Origin: Candidatus Aegiribacteria sp.
GTDB lineage: Bacteria; Fermentibacterota; Fermentibacteria; Fermentibacterales; JCC-6
Reading direction: 5' to 3'
Assembly (NCBI GenBank): GCA_021108005.1
Contig: JAIORS010000104.1
Location: forward strand, 1 to 64,000
DNA length: 64,000 nucleotides
Shown: one piece after another, positions 17,095 through 26,855 of the stretch
Layout: the number at the start of each line of letters is the position of its first letter
How positions within the stretch are numbered: position 1 is the stretch's first letter
Made by a program: the position numbers and the translations under genes
Notes under the pieces: generated by a model
What the model saw: only the letters and a program-made list of their open reading frames with translations
Databases searched by the model: none
What the model was told of the DNA's origin: nothing

Positions 17095-17244
17095 GATACA
17101 TTTACAAATTCTATCATCCGTTGACAATACTAATTGCACTATATATATAGATACAGCGATAATAAAAATTTGAAAATGTATGATAACTTACATGTGTACT
17201 TTTATACCATTGTTGTATAAGTACAATAGAAATGGAATCCATTT

Positions 17245-18273
17245 ATGATAAGAGGTATTCTTTTCGTTATCGTTTTTTCCCATGTTCTATTACCCGCAGT
17301 ATATGGGAACGGGTACGATGACTACCCGCCGGATCTCGTCTGGTCACCGGTAGAAGATGTTCTTGTGGCCGCCCTTGAGGACAGGCTTGTAATATGGACA
17401 CCTTACGAAGGCCCGGTAACAGTTATGGAAGGTGAAGCGGCATCTCCCGCTTTCACTCCTGACGGTGAATGGGTAGCATTCATACTTGACGGAACGATAC
17501 GCTACTTCCAGGTTGATAATCCCCAGAGCTGCAGACGGATTCCACATGCAGACGAAAGGGTTGCCTGTACATTCGATCCGATGGGCCATCCCCGTGCTCC
17601 CGCTCTCTGTTTTACCACGCGGTTACTTGGCAGCGATATTTACGCAATGGGGCTCTTTTCAGATGATGTTCTCGTGCTCCTGCCCGAGAATTCGGAAGTC
17701 AGGGTCAACGCCCCTGTGATATCACCCGACGGAGACAATATCGCCTGCGTGAATTTCGCCATGAATCCAACATGGTACGAAGAACTGTATATCATAGGTG
17801 ACTCCGCACCCCTTGGAATGAGGGCCAGAGCTGATACAACCTTCTACAACTGGAGTGAATGGCATGAATCTAATCCCGTATGGATAACATCCAAAGTGTT
17901 GATATTCCAGATAGGTGGATGGGGAGAATGGGAACTGAGATTTCTCAATATTGAGTCCGGAATTGAGAAGCTCTTCATGGGAAACGCCCACCAGGTATGC
18001 TCAGCCCTTGACGGAAGGCTCCTAGCCTTCTGCCGAAAGGATCCTTTCCCGGAATCGGACTTCGGACTATCATGGGAAGATCCTACCACCGTATGGATAA
18101 TGGACAGGGAATCTGACTATCTCACTCAGGCTTCACTGCCGGGAGAATGGGCAACCCGGCCTGCAATCTCATATGATGCCGATTACTTAGCCTGGATAGA
18201 AATAACCCGGGATGGGGAGGTATTGAAAGTTGGGGTCGGACGTAACTTCTGGTCACTTCCCGAATGCAAGTGA
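17245..18273 (+). CDS. Secreted TolB-like beta-propeller protein with repeat-derived C-terminus
   Basis: 342-residue predicted exported protein. An N-terminal signal peptide (residues 1 to about 21, ending near VYGNG) is followed by WD40/TolB-like blades with motifs such as WSPVED, FTPDGEW and ISPDGDN. Such propellers usually bind proteins or carbohydrates; no enzyme motif is seen. The last 13 codons (from 18232) lie entirely within a copy of the palindromic repeat, so the natural C-terminus has been replaced or extended by inserted DNA. The gene is convergent with the lytic transglycosylase at 18324. Confidence 0.75.
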   Translation: MIRGILFVIVFSHVLLPAVYGNGYDDYPPDLVWSPVEDVLVAALEDRLVIWTPYEGPVTVMEGEAASPAFTPDGEWVAFILDGTIRYFQVDNPQSCRRIPHADERVACTFDPMGHPRAPALCFTTRLLGSDIYAMGLFSDDVLVLLPENSEVRVNAPVISPDGDNIACVNFAMNPTWYEELYIIGDSAPLGMRARADTTFYNWSEWHESNPVWITSKVLIFQIGGWGEWELRFLNIESGIEKLFMGNAHQVCSALDGRLLAFCRKDPFPESDFGLSWEDPTTVWIMDRESDYLTQASLPGEWATRPAISYDADYLAWIEITRDGEVLKVGVGRNFWSLPECK

Positions 18274-18343
18274 AAGCTGGGGTCGGACGTAACTTCTGGT
18301 TACTTACGGTAAGTAACCAGAAGTTACGTCCGACCCCGATACA
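18232..18343. repeat. Palindromic REP-like repeat cluster, copy group 2
   Basis: Direct copies at 18232-18261 (diverged at the 3' side, TCACTTCCC) and 18279-18308, and an inverted copy at 18311-18337 followed by GATACA. The last two form a stem of about 28 bp with a 3-base loop. The cluster occupies the space between two convergent genes and overlaps both coding ends, giving the left gene its last 13 codons and the right gene its stop codon. As RNA it would fold from either strand and may act as a bidirectional terminator or mRNA 3' stabiliser. Confidence 0.88.
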
Positions 18344-20525
18344 ACGCCTTATATATCATGTACGCATGATGAACATTCTGTACGTAACTCTTCGTCTCAT
18401 TGTAAGTTATGAGCGCAAAGAATTCATCGGTATCCATATCCGCAGCACCCCAATGAACTGCGTTGTGAGGCCCTCCGTTGTAAGCTGCCGCGGCAATCAC
18501 GGGATTACCACCGAAATCCCTGTTTATGCCGGATATGTAGCTGATTCCGTATTCTATGGAAACTGCCGGGTCGTATAGCTTGTCAGGCGAATAATCATCC
18601 CATCCATTTTCAATCGCTACATATTCAGAGGTGCTTGGAATCATCTGGATGAGTCCCCTTGCTCCAGCAATTGAGTAACATGTGGGCTGGAACATGCTTT
18701 CATTCCTGATTATGGCCCATGCCAGAAGGGAATCCAGTCCATACTTCTCACCCGCTGGAACCACAAGCTCCGGCCATGCCTTTTGATATCGCAGCATCCA
18801 CAACTCTCTTGGCCTATCGCTGCCAGCCAGATCCCACATATTGTATCCCGAAATGGGTCTCCTTTCCCAGACTTCGTTATCAAGGTAGAAAGGAGCAAGG
18901 TACTCGGGTCCGCCTACGATCTCTTCCGCTTCCCTGAACTCACCATCCGCGAAATGTCTCAGCCCCGCTTCCTGAAGAAACAACCCCCTTAAAGCGGCTT
19001 CCGGCGGTACAGCGGGTAAATATCCATTTTTTGCCATCCATTGATCAAGTGGCTCATCTGTAAATTCAGGTTCCCAGGCAGACCGTCCCAGTAATTCCCT
19101 TGCGAAAAAGGCGGGAAGACTTGCGGGAGCTGCCTGAATCAGAGCCTCGAGTATGGCTGTACCTTCAGGATTACCTTCGCTATAAAGGAGTTTGCCAAGC
19201 CAGTATTTCGCGGATGATAGGTATACACTTCCAGTCCATTTTGAAATGAAATTTTCAAATTCGACCATAGCGTCGATTATTCTGCCGGACTTGAGGAGCG
19301 AAAAACAGAGATAGAAATGCGCGTCATCAGCTGTAACATTGTACGGGTAACGGTCAAGAGTCATCTGAAACCAGGGAATGGCCTGCTGCCATTGCCTGTT
19401 CTCCACCAGCAGGTCGCCTATATACCAGGGAAGGTTTCCTATCCTGAAATGGTCAGGAAACTCCTCTCCGTACTGCTTTAAAACCGCAAGCCCTTCCCGC
19501 CAGTCGCCGGAACGCCCCAGGTCACGTCCAAGATAAATCATCGCATTGGGTGTATCCGTCCCTTCCGGCCATCTGAAAAGATACTGCTCAAGCATCTCTA
19601 TGGCAGTATCGTAAAATCCCAGCCTGTCCCTTGTACGTGCGGCCAGATACCACAGGTGCGGATCGGGATCGGGGGAATTCTGAGCTATATCGTACAGTTC
19701 GTTCCAGAGTCCCCCGCTATAGAAGTAATCAGCAACTGAACCGGCAAAATCCCTGTCCGCGAGTATTTGCGGCCTTAATGCGTCATACGCACTGGCATGG
19801 ACAGGAGCCGCTGGCCAGAGTTCAAAGGACTTCAGAAAGATGTTTCGGTATCCGGAAATGCCTTCATCAGCCATCCACATCCCCCTGTAATGACATAAAA
19901 GGGATCGAAGTTCTTCACCCCCTGAGTTCTCAGCGTAACTAAATAGAGAATCCGATGATGATAGGCTACCTGTTTCAAGGAAGCCCCTGTACAAAAGGAT
20001 TGTTCTTCTTCTGAGAGCCCTTTCGGGTAAACTTCCGGGAACTCCACTTAGGGCGGTCAGCGCTAATTCTGCTTCACCGGTTTTCAGAAGGGAATCTGCA
20101 AGAACAAGGCGGAGATATTCAGGCATCACGCAATTATTACGTGACATGCAGGAAAGAAGATCCCTGCCGATATTGGCGCCTCCCAGTTCAAGTGCCCTGT
20201 ATGGAGCCAGGGAATCCGTCAGTTCTAGCAGCAGCTGGGCAGTAAGCACGCTGGGTAAATCGGAGGAATCGGCAGCTTTCCAGATAAGGCAGGCTCTATG
20301 GCTGTCTTCAGGCGTTCTGAGCAGAACAGCCCTTAAGTATTCTTCCCTGGCCCTGACTTCCATTCCTGACTGCAGCAGGGAATCCCCGCTGGCTTCAGCA
20401 AGCATGCTTCTCTGTTGGCATGAAAGGTTATCAAGGTTTTCATTCGGCTGGAATGCTCTGCACGTAATCAGTGCAAATGCTACAACAAGAATGAATCCAG
20501 AATACTTAGTCCTTGTACTTGGCAA
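18324..20525 (-). CDS. Slt-type lytic transglycosylase lipoprotein with TPR-like helices
   Basis: 733-residue soluble-lytic-transglycosylase relative. A signal sequence ends in the lipobox LITC (Cys22). A long alpha-helical TPR-like superhelix occupies most of the protein. The C-terminal SLT domain (about residues 590-725) has the catalytic Glu in IIRNESMF, then GARGLIQMIPST and AAAYNGG. It would cleave peptidoglycan with 1,6-anhydro product formation in the periplasm. The start appears to be TTG at 20525; no ATG precedes the signal peptide. The final residues RGRT and the stop are encoded by the palindromic repeat. It overlaps the upstream TPR gene by 20 bases. Confidence 0.88.
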   Translation of the reverse strand: MPSTRTKYSGFILVVAFALITCRAFQPNENLDNLSCQQRSMLAEASGDSLLQSGMEVRAREEYLRAVLLRTPEDSHRACLIWKAADSSDLPSVLTAQLLLELTDSLAPYRALELGGANIGRDLLSCMSRNNCVMPEYLRLVLADSLLKTGEAELALTALSGVPGSLPERALRRRTILLYRGFLETGSLSSSDSLFSYAENSGGEELRSLLCHYRGMWMADEGISGYRNIFLKSFELWPAAPVHASAYDALRPQILADRDFAGSVADYFYSGGLWNELYDIAQNSPDPDPHLWYLAARTRDRLGFYDTAIEMLEQYLFRWPEGTDTPNAMIYLGRDLGRSGDWREGLAVLKQYGEEFPDHFRIGNLPWYIGDLLVENRQWQQAIPWFQMTLDRYPYNVTADDAHFYLCFSLLKSGRIIDAMVEFENFISKWTGSVYLSSAKYWLGKLLYSEGNPEGTAILEALIQAAPASLPAFFARELLGRSAWEPEFTDEPLDQWMAKNGYLPAVPPEAALRGLFLQEAGLRHFADGEFREAEEIVGGPEYLAPFYLDNEVWERRPISGYNMWDLAGSDRPRELWMLRYQKAWPELVVPAGEKYGLDSLLAWAIIRNESMFQPTCYSIAGARGLIQMIPSTSEYVAIENGWDDYSPDKLYDPAVSIEYGISYISGINRDFGGNPVIAAAAYNGGPHNAVHWGAADMDTDEFFALITYNETKSYVQNVHHAYMIYKALYRGRT

Positions 20526-21723
20526 GTTCCTGTTCCAGTCCAGGATGTCCCGGGGCAGCCTTTACTGCTTTCTCCAGCAGTGCCAGTGCTTTTACATGGT
20601 TATCCTGAGCGGCGTAAGCTCTGCTGAGGGCTATCATGATGTCGGTAGAAGCGTCGGAATCCTCATCCAGATACTTCTGAAGAAAATCAATGGTTTCGTC
20701 TGACCTCCCGGTCATAACAAGTACGGTTCCCAGGCCGGATATCGCAGGCTCCAGATCTGGATTAATATCGAGAGCTTTTCTAAAACTCTCTTCCGCATCT
20801 TTGAGTTGTCCCTGTGATGCCTCGATATGAGCCATGTTCGCAAGCAATTCGGAACTGTCAGGACTTATTTCCAGAGCTTCCTTGAGTTTTGAAAGTGCCT
20901 GATCGTATTCCGCGTTGTTGAAATGTACTATTGCGGAACGGTTGAGACTTTTTACTCTGTTATCCTTAACTTCAACCGAGTGAAGCGTAAGCAGTTCTTT
21001 CATCTGCTGAAGCTGTTCTTTCTGTGCATCGGTGCTTTCTTTCACACTGCTGCCGATTGCACCGACTTCTTCCGCTGTTGACGTCTGAATTTTTTTAAGC
21101 TTTTTCTGGAGGTTGTCACTGGCTTTATCCATTTTCGACGAAATTTCGCCAATTCCGTCAGAAAGAACCTTCAGATTCACAGCGAGTACCTCTTCTCTAC
21201 TCTCATCGGACTGACCTATAACGTCTAAAACCGTTTTCTGAATGGATGATGCCGATTCAGAGATCATCAGGGACACTTCACTGAATTCCTTTTTGAAGAA
21301 TTCTTTATCAACGGATTCCTCCGGTCCTTCATTGAGAGCTTTCAGAAACTTATCCTCGGCACTGGTAAGGTTTTCCCTTATACCTGTGACTTCAGCCTTC
21401 AGTTCATCAAGTTTCTCTATCAACCCGTTTGCGGGTACATCGGCAGATTCACCGGAAACTGGTTTCTCGGTTTCCTTTGTATCAGTACTGACTATCGGCG
21501 CCGACTTGCTGATACCGGCCAGGAACTCGTTTGTTTTCACCAGTTCTGCAGTTACGCTTTCGAACTTCTGCTCAAGCAAAGATGAAATACCGGCCTCAAG
21601 CTTCTCGATACGGTTGTCAATGTTCACCACTGATTCATTGAGCTTGTAAACAAGTTTGCCTATTCCGGTAATCAGTTCGTCTATGGTATGTTCAGTTTCT
21701 TCAGCTTTCGGCTTTTTACCCAT
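20506..21723 (-). CDS. Coiled-coil and TPR protein of the envelope operon
   Basis: 405-residue protein with no signal peptide. Residues about 1-240 are charged and heptad-rich, predicted coiled coil; residues about 255-400 hold three to four TPR repeats (for example AIVHFNNAEYDQALSKLKEA and AEESFRKALDINPDLEPAI). It looks like a scaffold or adaptor. Good AAGGTG ribosome site before ATG 21723. It overlaps the 1223-residue TPR gene by 8 bases and the transglycosylase gene by 20, so it belongs to a coupled operon. Confidence 0.8.
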   Translation of the reverse strand: MGKKPKAEETEHTIDELITGIGKLVYKLNESVVNIDNRIEKLEAGISSLLEQKFESVTAELVKTNEFLAGISKSAPIVSTDTKETEKPVSGESADVPANGLIEKLDELKAEVTGIRENLTSAEDKFLKALNEGPEESVDKEFFKKEFSEVSLMISESASSIQKTVLDVIGQSDESREEVLAVNLKVLSDGIGEISSKMDKASDNLQKKLKKIQTSTAEEVGAIGSSVKESTDAQKEQLQQMKELLTLHSVEVKDNRVKSLNRSAIVHFNNAEYDQALSKLKEALEISPDSSELLANMAHIEASQGQLKDAEESFRKALDINPDLEPAISGLGTVLVMTGRSDETIDFLQKYLDEDSDASTDIMIALSRAYAAQDNHVKALALLEKAVKAAPGHPGLEQELAKYKD

Positions 21724-24700
21724 TTTTCACCTTCTCTTTTTTCGAAACGATCCGAAGTCCCGATATTAATTCCATCTGATCCGGGTTGAATGCAGAATCA
21801 TCCTGTGGAAGCATTCCTGTTAACCCTGGAAATCTCCCTGAAATGAACCTGCGCAGAGCAGTTCTCTCCATTGAGGCCCCCGCTTGCTTAAGGGTCCAGA
21901 AAAGCCGCTTCAGTGGAGCCTCTTCTCCCGTTTTCCTGTATTCATTCATCCATGACGAAATGGCCTGACCCCGATATCCTAGATTCCACAAAGCGAGCGC
22001 TTTTGTGTCCATTACACCGGAAGATTCCATATCTTCCTCGTTCAGGATTATCAGAGCTTCATCTGGTTTTCCGGAAATTATCAGGTTAAAGGCTTTCTCA
22101 ACACCTTCTGTCTCCAGTTTCTTCCTGGCAACAGACAATCCCGATATTAATCTGGACAGAATTTCGTTTGTTCCGTTCTGCCTGGCAATTGTAACGGCAT
22201 CCGATAACAACCCGGCAGAAAGAAGAATATCCAGCAATTTTCCAGTTTCAGAAATCGATAGAGAATCCTCATCCGTCATTTCATTCAGACTTTTTATGCA
22301 GGTTTCAGCCAATTGTCTTCTGAGTGGCAAATCATCAAGAGGAAAAAACATTTCATCATCCGCAAGCTGAAACAACCTTCTGATGCCCTGACCCGATCTC
22401 AGCACAACTGGAGCAATAACCCTTGCTTCATCTCTGCTGATATTCTCATATCCATCGGGAACCAGTCTTTCAAGTGCTTCCGCGATCACAGTATTGACAT
22501 CAACGGTTTTCCAGAATTTTATTCTGTCAGCATTTCCAGCTTCAACTTCACTGAGCAGCTTCCCTGAAGATTTTGTCTTCCATGGTTCCTCACCATTTTT
22601 GGCAATGCTGCAGAGTAAATTCTCCGCTCTCTGAGAAAACCCACCGGAGATAGCCTGTTCAGCAAGAACAAGCAAAGCTTCAGCATTCTTTTCTGGTGTC
22701 CAGTGTTCATCCGCTATATCAAGAATTTTCTCATTCAGAGGAACACTTACGCCTGGATTATCCTCATAAATTCTGTTGAATTCTTGCGCGTTTGCGGACG
22801 CAACGGCACATAATGCCGCTTGAGCAACCCCCATAGCATGGAATTCCTTATTTAAACCTTCTCGGGACAGCTCCGGCAGAAGCAGCACGGCTTTTGTTAT
22901 GAGATTATCAATATCAACACTGATTCTGTACCGTGAAGCAACTCTTGCAGCGTAGAGGTATGCATCGCCTGAAGAACTGTCAGCAGCCAGGGAGACAGCC
23001 AGATTCACTATGTTTTCAGCTGTCTCGGAAGAAAGATCGAGCATAACTGCGGAATATTTGTGGAATCTCTGAAAATCTGCCCTGATGGACGCTGTCCGGG
23101 TAAGAGAATCGGTCAGGGCGTATTCACCGGGATGGTCCTCGATCATGCTCTCAAGTAACTCCAATACGCCGTCTTCTTTTAATACAGGATTCAATATGAC
23201 TGATACGTCATCAAATCTTTTCTCGGTTTTGAATGATTCAGCGATGAGTTTTCTGATTTCAACTCCCAGAGATGGCGCTTTCGGTAATATGAACTCCAGT
23301 ACGATTCTGGCCATCGAGCTTGACCAGGGTCTTTTCACAGGCTTTTTCAGGAAATCTACTGCTTCTTGGTACTTATCGCGGATAATCTCGGAACATGCCT
23401 GCGCAACACTTTCAATCAGTGGCTCGCCAATGCTTCCCTCAACGTATGAGGATCCCGCAAGGATTATCCTGTTGCGGGAAATCAGATATTTGAATTTGAA
23501 CTGTGCTTCCTCTGCCGGATTATCCCACTTCAGCTCTGTTGCCAGAGCTACCTTCCAGTCTTCGTTCCCCTCAAGCTTTTCAAGTATCGATGAAACACCT
23601 TCAGCGGCAGTTCCAACGGATATTCTGGTGAGTATTTCTTTCAAATCAAGCTGATCGCGCAGATTATTGGGCAGTTTCCCGATTCTGTTTATAATGCCTT
23701 CCTGAAGTTCGTTGCTGTCCATTGCCTGGCTCAGGTAATCGCTGGCCATTTTAATATTATTCTCCCGCAGGCATATCTGTGCTACTACCAATGCCTGCCA
23801 TGGAGCTCCCGGAGTGAAGATGGATTGCGTGATCTTCTCTACTGAGCCAACAGTAGTACCATCCTTCGTCAACAGTTGCTGTCCCTCCGGTGAAATACTT
23901 TTCCCCTTCATCAGAAGTATGAACCAGTCCTCAGACGCATCCTGTGACCTCTCTGAGCGTAGCCTGAAAAGGGCTCTTGCTTCTCTCAGTTCGTGATACT
24001 TCTCAACCTGGTTTTCCATAGCATCAAGAACAGCTGCGGCATCACCGCAGAATCTCTTATCCGTTCTTTTGGACAGGTGCTCCAGGGTAGCTGAAGCTTT
24101 TCCCCTCTTGCCAGTTTCGAAAAGTACAGCAGCAAGCAATGAAAGTATTGAAGCGTTATTCCTGTCACGGGAAATCAGACTTTGTATTTGTTCAAAAACC
24201 CAGGTAGCGTCTCCGTCAACTATCGGAATCAGTGAGAAGACAGCATCTTTAATTTCTCCGTTATCAACCAGGTAATGAGCAAGTTCTACAGCTACGGTAC
24301 CGGAATGGTCCCCGGTCTCAGCAAGAATATCCCTGCAGATACTGATGAGTTTCGTGCTGTCCGCGTCTTCTGTCTTAAAAGCCTTCTCGACTGCTTCTAT
24401 AGCTTCAGGTATCCGACCTTTTTCAAAATTCATCTGTGCTGAAAGAAGCAGGGGAGCCGCTCCGCTATCAGGATGGGCTACCAGATCCTCAATAGCTGAC
24501 TCCAGCTCCTCTCTGTCCAGGCTTTCACTGTATATCCCCTCCAGGGTTCTTGAAGCAGCTTCCGTCTTACCGGCTGCGGTATACATTTCAGCAAGTATTG
24601 CTGCCGATCTTCCTGAACGGTCGGCTGGCACCATCCATTTCTCAATTACACTTGCGGCATCCACAGCTTCATCAGGTGACGGCTCACTGTCCGACAGCTT

Positions 24701-25387
24701 GTTCGCAAATTGCAGTGCACGATCCATTTTACCCGAAACCGCGGCAATACCCATGAGTGAGATCCAGTAAGTACTGTCAAGTTCCTTCACCTGGTTACCT
24801 ACCCAGAATGACAGAAGTGAAATATCTCGGTGGGGAAACTCAACCTCACGGCAGACTTTCCAGAGGAAATCTATAGCCTCGCCAGATCTTTGTTCACGAT
24901 GCAGGCATAACCCCCATTCTACCAGTGAAGCCTGATCCGCTTCTGGATGTACACTGCCGTCAAACCGCATCGAACTCTGCATTTTTTCTCTGATTATGTC
25001 GAAAAGACTTGAAACGGTTATCTCATCTGCTTGCCGGAGAATATTTATGGCACCCCTGTAATCATGCATGTCAATGAAACTCTTCCAGGTAACTCTAAGA
25101 AGGTCAGTTGATCTGGAAAATTCATTGAGCCTGCCTATGAAGAGATTGCGTACTTCCCTTGCGATCTGTCTGTGACGCCGCATAACTTCTTCACCAACAC
25201 TCGCAGCCAGGTTTGGATGACCGATGTCAAGCAGCAGTTCAACCAGTTCCAGAGCGACAGTGCTTTCCTCAAGAAGGACATCTTTTTCCTCTTTTACAGT
25301 TGAGGAAACACGATTAACACTTCCTTCGCTGGCGAACTTCCTGATCTTCTTCAGTATTTTCCTTGGGCCCGATTCAAACAATGCCAT
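21716..25387 (-). CDS. Giant alpha-helical/TPR repeat protein
   Basis: 1223-residue, apparently cytoplasmic helical-repeat protein. Degenerate TPR/HEAT-like helix pairs run throughout (for example near residues 310-345, ALLLSAQMNFEKGRIPEAIE, and the C-terminal LWNLGYRGQAISSWMNEYRK). No catalytic motif and no transmembrane segment were seen. The ATG at 25387 is 8 bases after AGGTGA; an in-frame GTG at 25393 is too close to that site. It is the central gene between two lytic transglycosylases and probably organises a complex. I do not recognise a named family. Confidence 0.75.
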   Translation of the reverse strand: MALFESGPRKILKKIRKFASEGSVNRVSSTVKEEKDVLLEESTVALELVELLLDIGHPNLAASVGEEVMRRHRQIAREVRNLFIGRLNEFSRSTDLLRVTWKSFIDMHDYRGAINILRQADEITVSSLFDIIREKMQSSMRFDGSVHPEADQASLVEWGLCLHREQRSGEAIDFLWKVCREVEFPHRDISLLSFWVGNQVKELDSTYWISLMGIAAVSGKMDRALQFANKLSDSEPSPDEAVDAASVIEKWMVPADRSGRSAAILAEMYTAAGKTEAASRTLEGIYSESLDREELESAIEDLVAHPDSGAAPLLLSAQMNFEKGRIPEAIEAVEKAFKTEDADSTKLISICRDILAETGDHSGTVAVELAHYLVDNGEIKDAVFSLIPIVDGDATWVFEQIQSLISRDRNNASILSLLAAVLFETGKRGKASATLEHLSKRTDKRFCGDAAAVLDAMENQVEKYHELREARALFRLRSERSQDASEDWFILLMKGKSISPEGQQLLTKDGTTVGSVEKITQSIFTPGAPWQALVVAQICLRENNIKMASDYLSQAMDSNELQEGIINRIGKLPNNLRDQLDLKEILTRISVGTAAEGVSSILEKLEGNEDWKVALATELKWDNPAEEAQFKFKYLISRNRIILAGSSYVEGSIGEPLIESVAQACSEIIRDKYQEAVDFLKKPVKRPWSSSMARIVLEFILPKAPSLGVEIRKLIAESFKTEKRFDDVSVILNPVLKEDGVLELLESMIEDHPGEYALTDSLTRTASIRADFQRFHKYSAVMLDLSSETAENIVNLAVSLAADSSSGDAYLYAARVASRYRISVDIDNLITKAVLLLPELSREGLNKEFHAMGVAQAALCAVASANAQEFNRIYEDNPGVSVPLNEKILDIADEHWTPEKNAEALLVLAEQAISGGFSQRAENLLCSIAKNGEEPWKTKSSGKLLSEVEAGNADRIKFWKTVDVNTVIAEALERLVPDGYENISRDEARVIAPVVLRSGQGIRRLFQLADDEMFFPLDDLPLRRQLAETCIKSLNEMTDEDSLSISETGKLLDILLSAGLLSDAVTIARQNGTNEILSRLISGLSVARKKLETEGVEKAFNLIISGKPDEALIILNEEDMESSGVMDTKALALWNLGYRGQAISSWMNEYRKTGEEAPLKRLFWTLKQAGASMERTALRRFISGRFPGLTGMLPQDDSAFNPDQMELISGLRIVSKKEKVKNG

Positions 25388-25397
25388 TTTCACTCAC

Positions 25398-26744
25398 CTA
25401 CTCAGGTATGATTACCAGAACGTCTCCAAGCGAGAGTATATTGCTCTCAAGGGAATTAAGGTACATTATCTGTTCGATGGAGACTCCGTATCTTATTGCA
25501 ATATCCCAGAGATTATCTCCTTCAACAATCGTATGCTCAATTCTTCCTCCACCTGATACTATATCTATTTCATCATTTTCGGGAAGGGTCACTGTATTCA
25601 CCTGATGTTCCTGAACCGTTGAAGCTCCGGAGCGACGTAGCAAAAGAACGTCTCCTGGGAATATTGTATCATCGGGTGACATCTCATTCCACACCGCCAC
25701 TTCCCTGGAACTTACACCTACACTGGCTGCAATCGCGCCCATAGTGTCGCCCATGCGGACTGTATATCTGATGAACTGAGGGTTTTCTACATATCCAGCA
25801 TTTACAGGCTGCCGCTGGCTCTCCGGAATGATGATGTACATTCCCGGTTGAAGTGATCCAGCTGGATTGAGCCCCATGAGTACTTCCGATGATACTCCAA
25901 GATCAGAAGCTATTCCAATCCAGGAATTTCCCTGCTTCACGAGATACCTCTCCGGGTCTATCGTCCAGGCTGTGTTGAATACTTCGCCGGCGTAAGCAAC
26001 AGGTACGATTATTTCCCAGGCTTCTCCTTCATCAGGCGTTCTTTCAAGCAGATACGATCTGTTCAGGCTCATAAGTGTATCGATATTAAGATCTGTTTCA
26101 GCAGCCAGCAGTCTAAGATCAAAACCTGCCGGAATCCATACAACGGCCAATCTGTCCGATTCAGACTCAACCTGAACGTACGCTTCCGCGGCTGAGGCGA
26201 AGCGGGGGACGAATGCATCGGTTTCCCCGGGCAGATCTATTTCACCAAAAGTACTGCCCCCCTGCCGAAGACCTGACTGAACCCTTCCGGGTCCACAATT
26301 GTAGGCTGCGATTGCAAGAACCCAATTATCGAAAATATTGTGCAGCTGCCTTAGATATCTTGCTGCAGCCCTTGTGGAAGAAACCCAGGAATACCTTTCA
26401 TCAACGCAATCGTTTATTGTCAGCCCCAGTTCACGCCCCGTTGTGGGCATCAGCTGCCATGGGCCTGCTGCTCCCACTCTGGAATAGCAGCCCACGGTAA
26501 AATCGCTTTCTATCCATACAAGCGCGCCTACTTCGAGGGGAACTCCTTCGTTTCTGAGTATCTGCTCCACCAGTTCCTTTATATCTCCCCTGCCGGGAAA
26601 ACGTTCAGGCCTGTATTGAATATCGCTGATGGCTGACAGGGAAGCAGGTATATCAGTTGTACGAATATCGCTGCATCCCGTCGCGCCACCCTGCATAACT
26701 GGAAGAACCATCCGGTTCTCGCATACTGGCGATGCCGAATCCAT
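25398..26744 (-). CDS. MltD-like lytic transglycosylase with LysM repeats
   Basis: At least 448 residues. An SLT domain (about residues 55-190) has the catalytic Glu in LVWIESDF, GAAGPWQLMPTTGREL and AIAAYNCGPGRV; the C-terminal half carries LysM modules (YLVKQGNSWIGIASDLG, YTVRMGDTMGAIAASVG, HTIVEGDNLWDIAIRYG) that bind peptidoglycan. The ATG at 26744 gives no export signal, but the same frame stays open upstream and encodes a hydrophobic stretch ending FISC (Cys codon 26781-26783), a lipobox. No ATG, GTG or TTG is found in frame ahead of it, so the true start or an indel is unresolved. First gene of the operon ending at 18324. Confidence 0.85.
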   Translation of the reverse strand: MDSASPVCENRMVLPVMQGGATGCSDIRTTDIPASLSAISDIQYRPERFPGRGDIKELVEQILRNEGVPLEVGALVWIESDFTVGCYSRVGAAGPWQLMPTTGRELGLTINDCVDERYSWVSSTRAAARYLRQLHNIFDNWVLAIAAYNCGPGRVQSGLRQGGSTFGEIDLPGETDAFVPRFASAAEAYVQVESESDRLAVVWIPAGFDLRLLAAETDLNIDTLMSLNRSYLLERTPDEGEAWEIIVPVAYAGEVFNTAWTIDPERYLVKQGNSWIGIASDLGVSSEVLMGLNPAGSLQPGMYIIIPESQRQPVNAGYVENPQFIRYTVRMGDTMGAIAASVGVSSREVAVWNEMSPDDTIFPGDVLLLRRSGASTVQEHQVNTVTLPENDEIDIVSGGGRIEHTIVEGDNLWDIAIRYGVSIEQIMYLNSLESNILSLGDVLVIIPE

Positions 26745-26800
26745 GGTTCGATGGTTCAGTGAAGTAATTCGTGTACCTGAGCACGAAATAAAAACAAGGG

Positions 26801-26828
26801 TTGACCACAGAACTGCTGCAAATATGTA
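26801..26828 (+). promoter_or_regulatory. Candidate asd promoter
   Basis: TTGACC (26801-26806) and TATGTA (26823-26828) with a 16-base spacer lie ahead of asd, whose GGAGGT ribosome site is at 26844-26849. The match lies inside the presumed signal-peptide coding region of the divergent transglycosylase gene. Weak prediction. Confidence 0.3.
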
Positions 26829-26855
26829 TCGGTAACTGAATACGGAGGTACAACA

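Larger units (their letters stand above)
16768..17244. other. Intergenic region between hydrogenase operon and TolB-like gene
   Basis: A 477-base stretch with no credible gene. The left part carries the hydrogenase operon promoter matches; 16975-17100 holds the palindromic repeat cluster; the right part (about 17101-17244) is A+T-rich and probably carries the promoter of the divergently placed gene at 17245. No tRNA-like fold was recognised. Confidence 0.7.

Noticed and set aside
18264-18578. 104-codon plus-strand ORF
   Set aside because: It starts within the repeat and continues over the antisense of the transglycosylase gene; no ribosome site or family.
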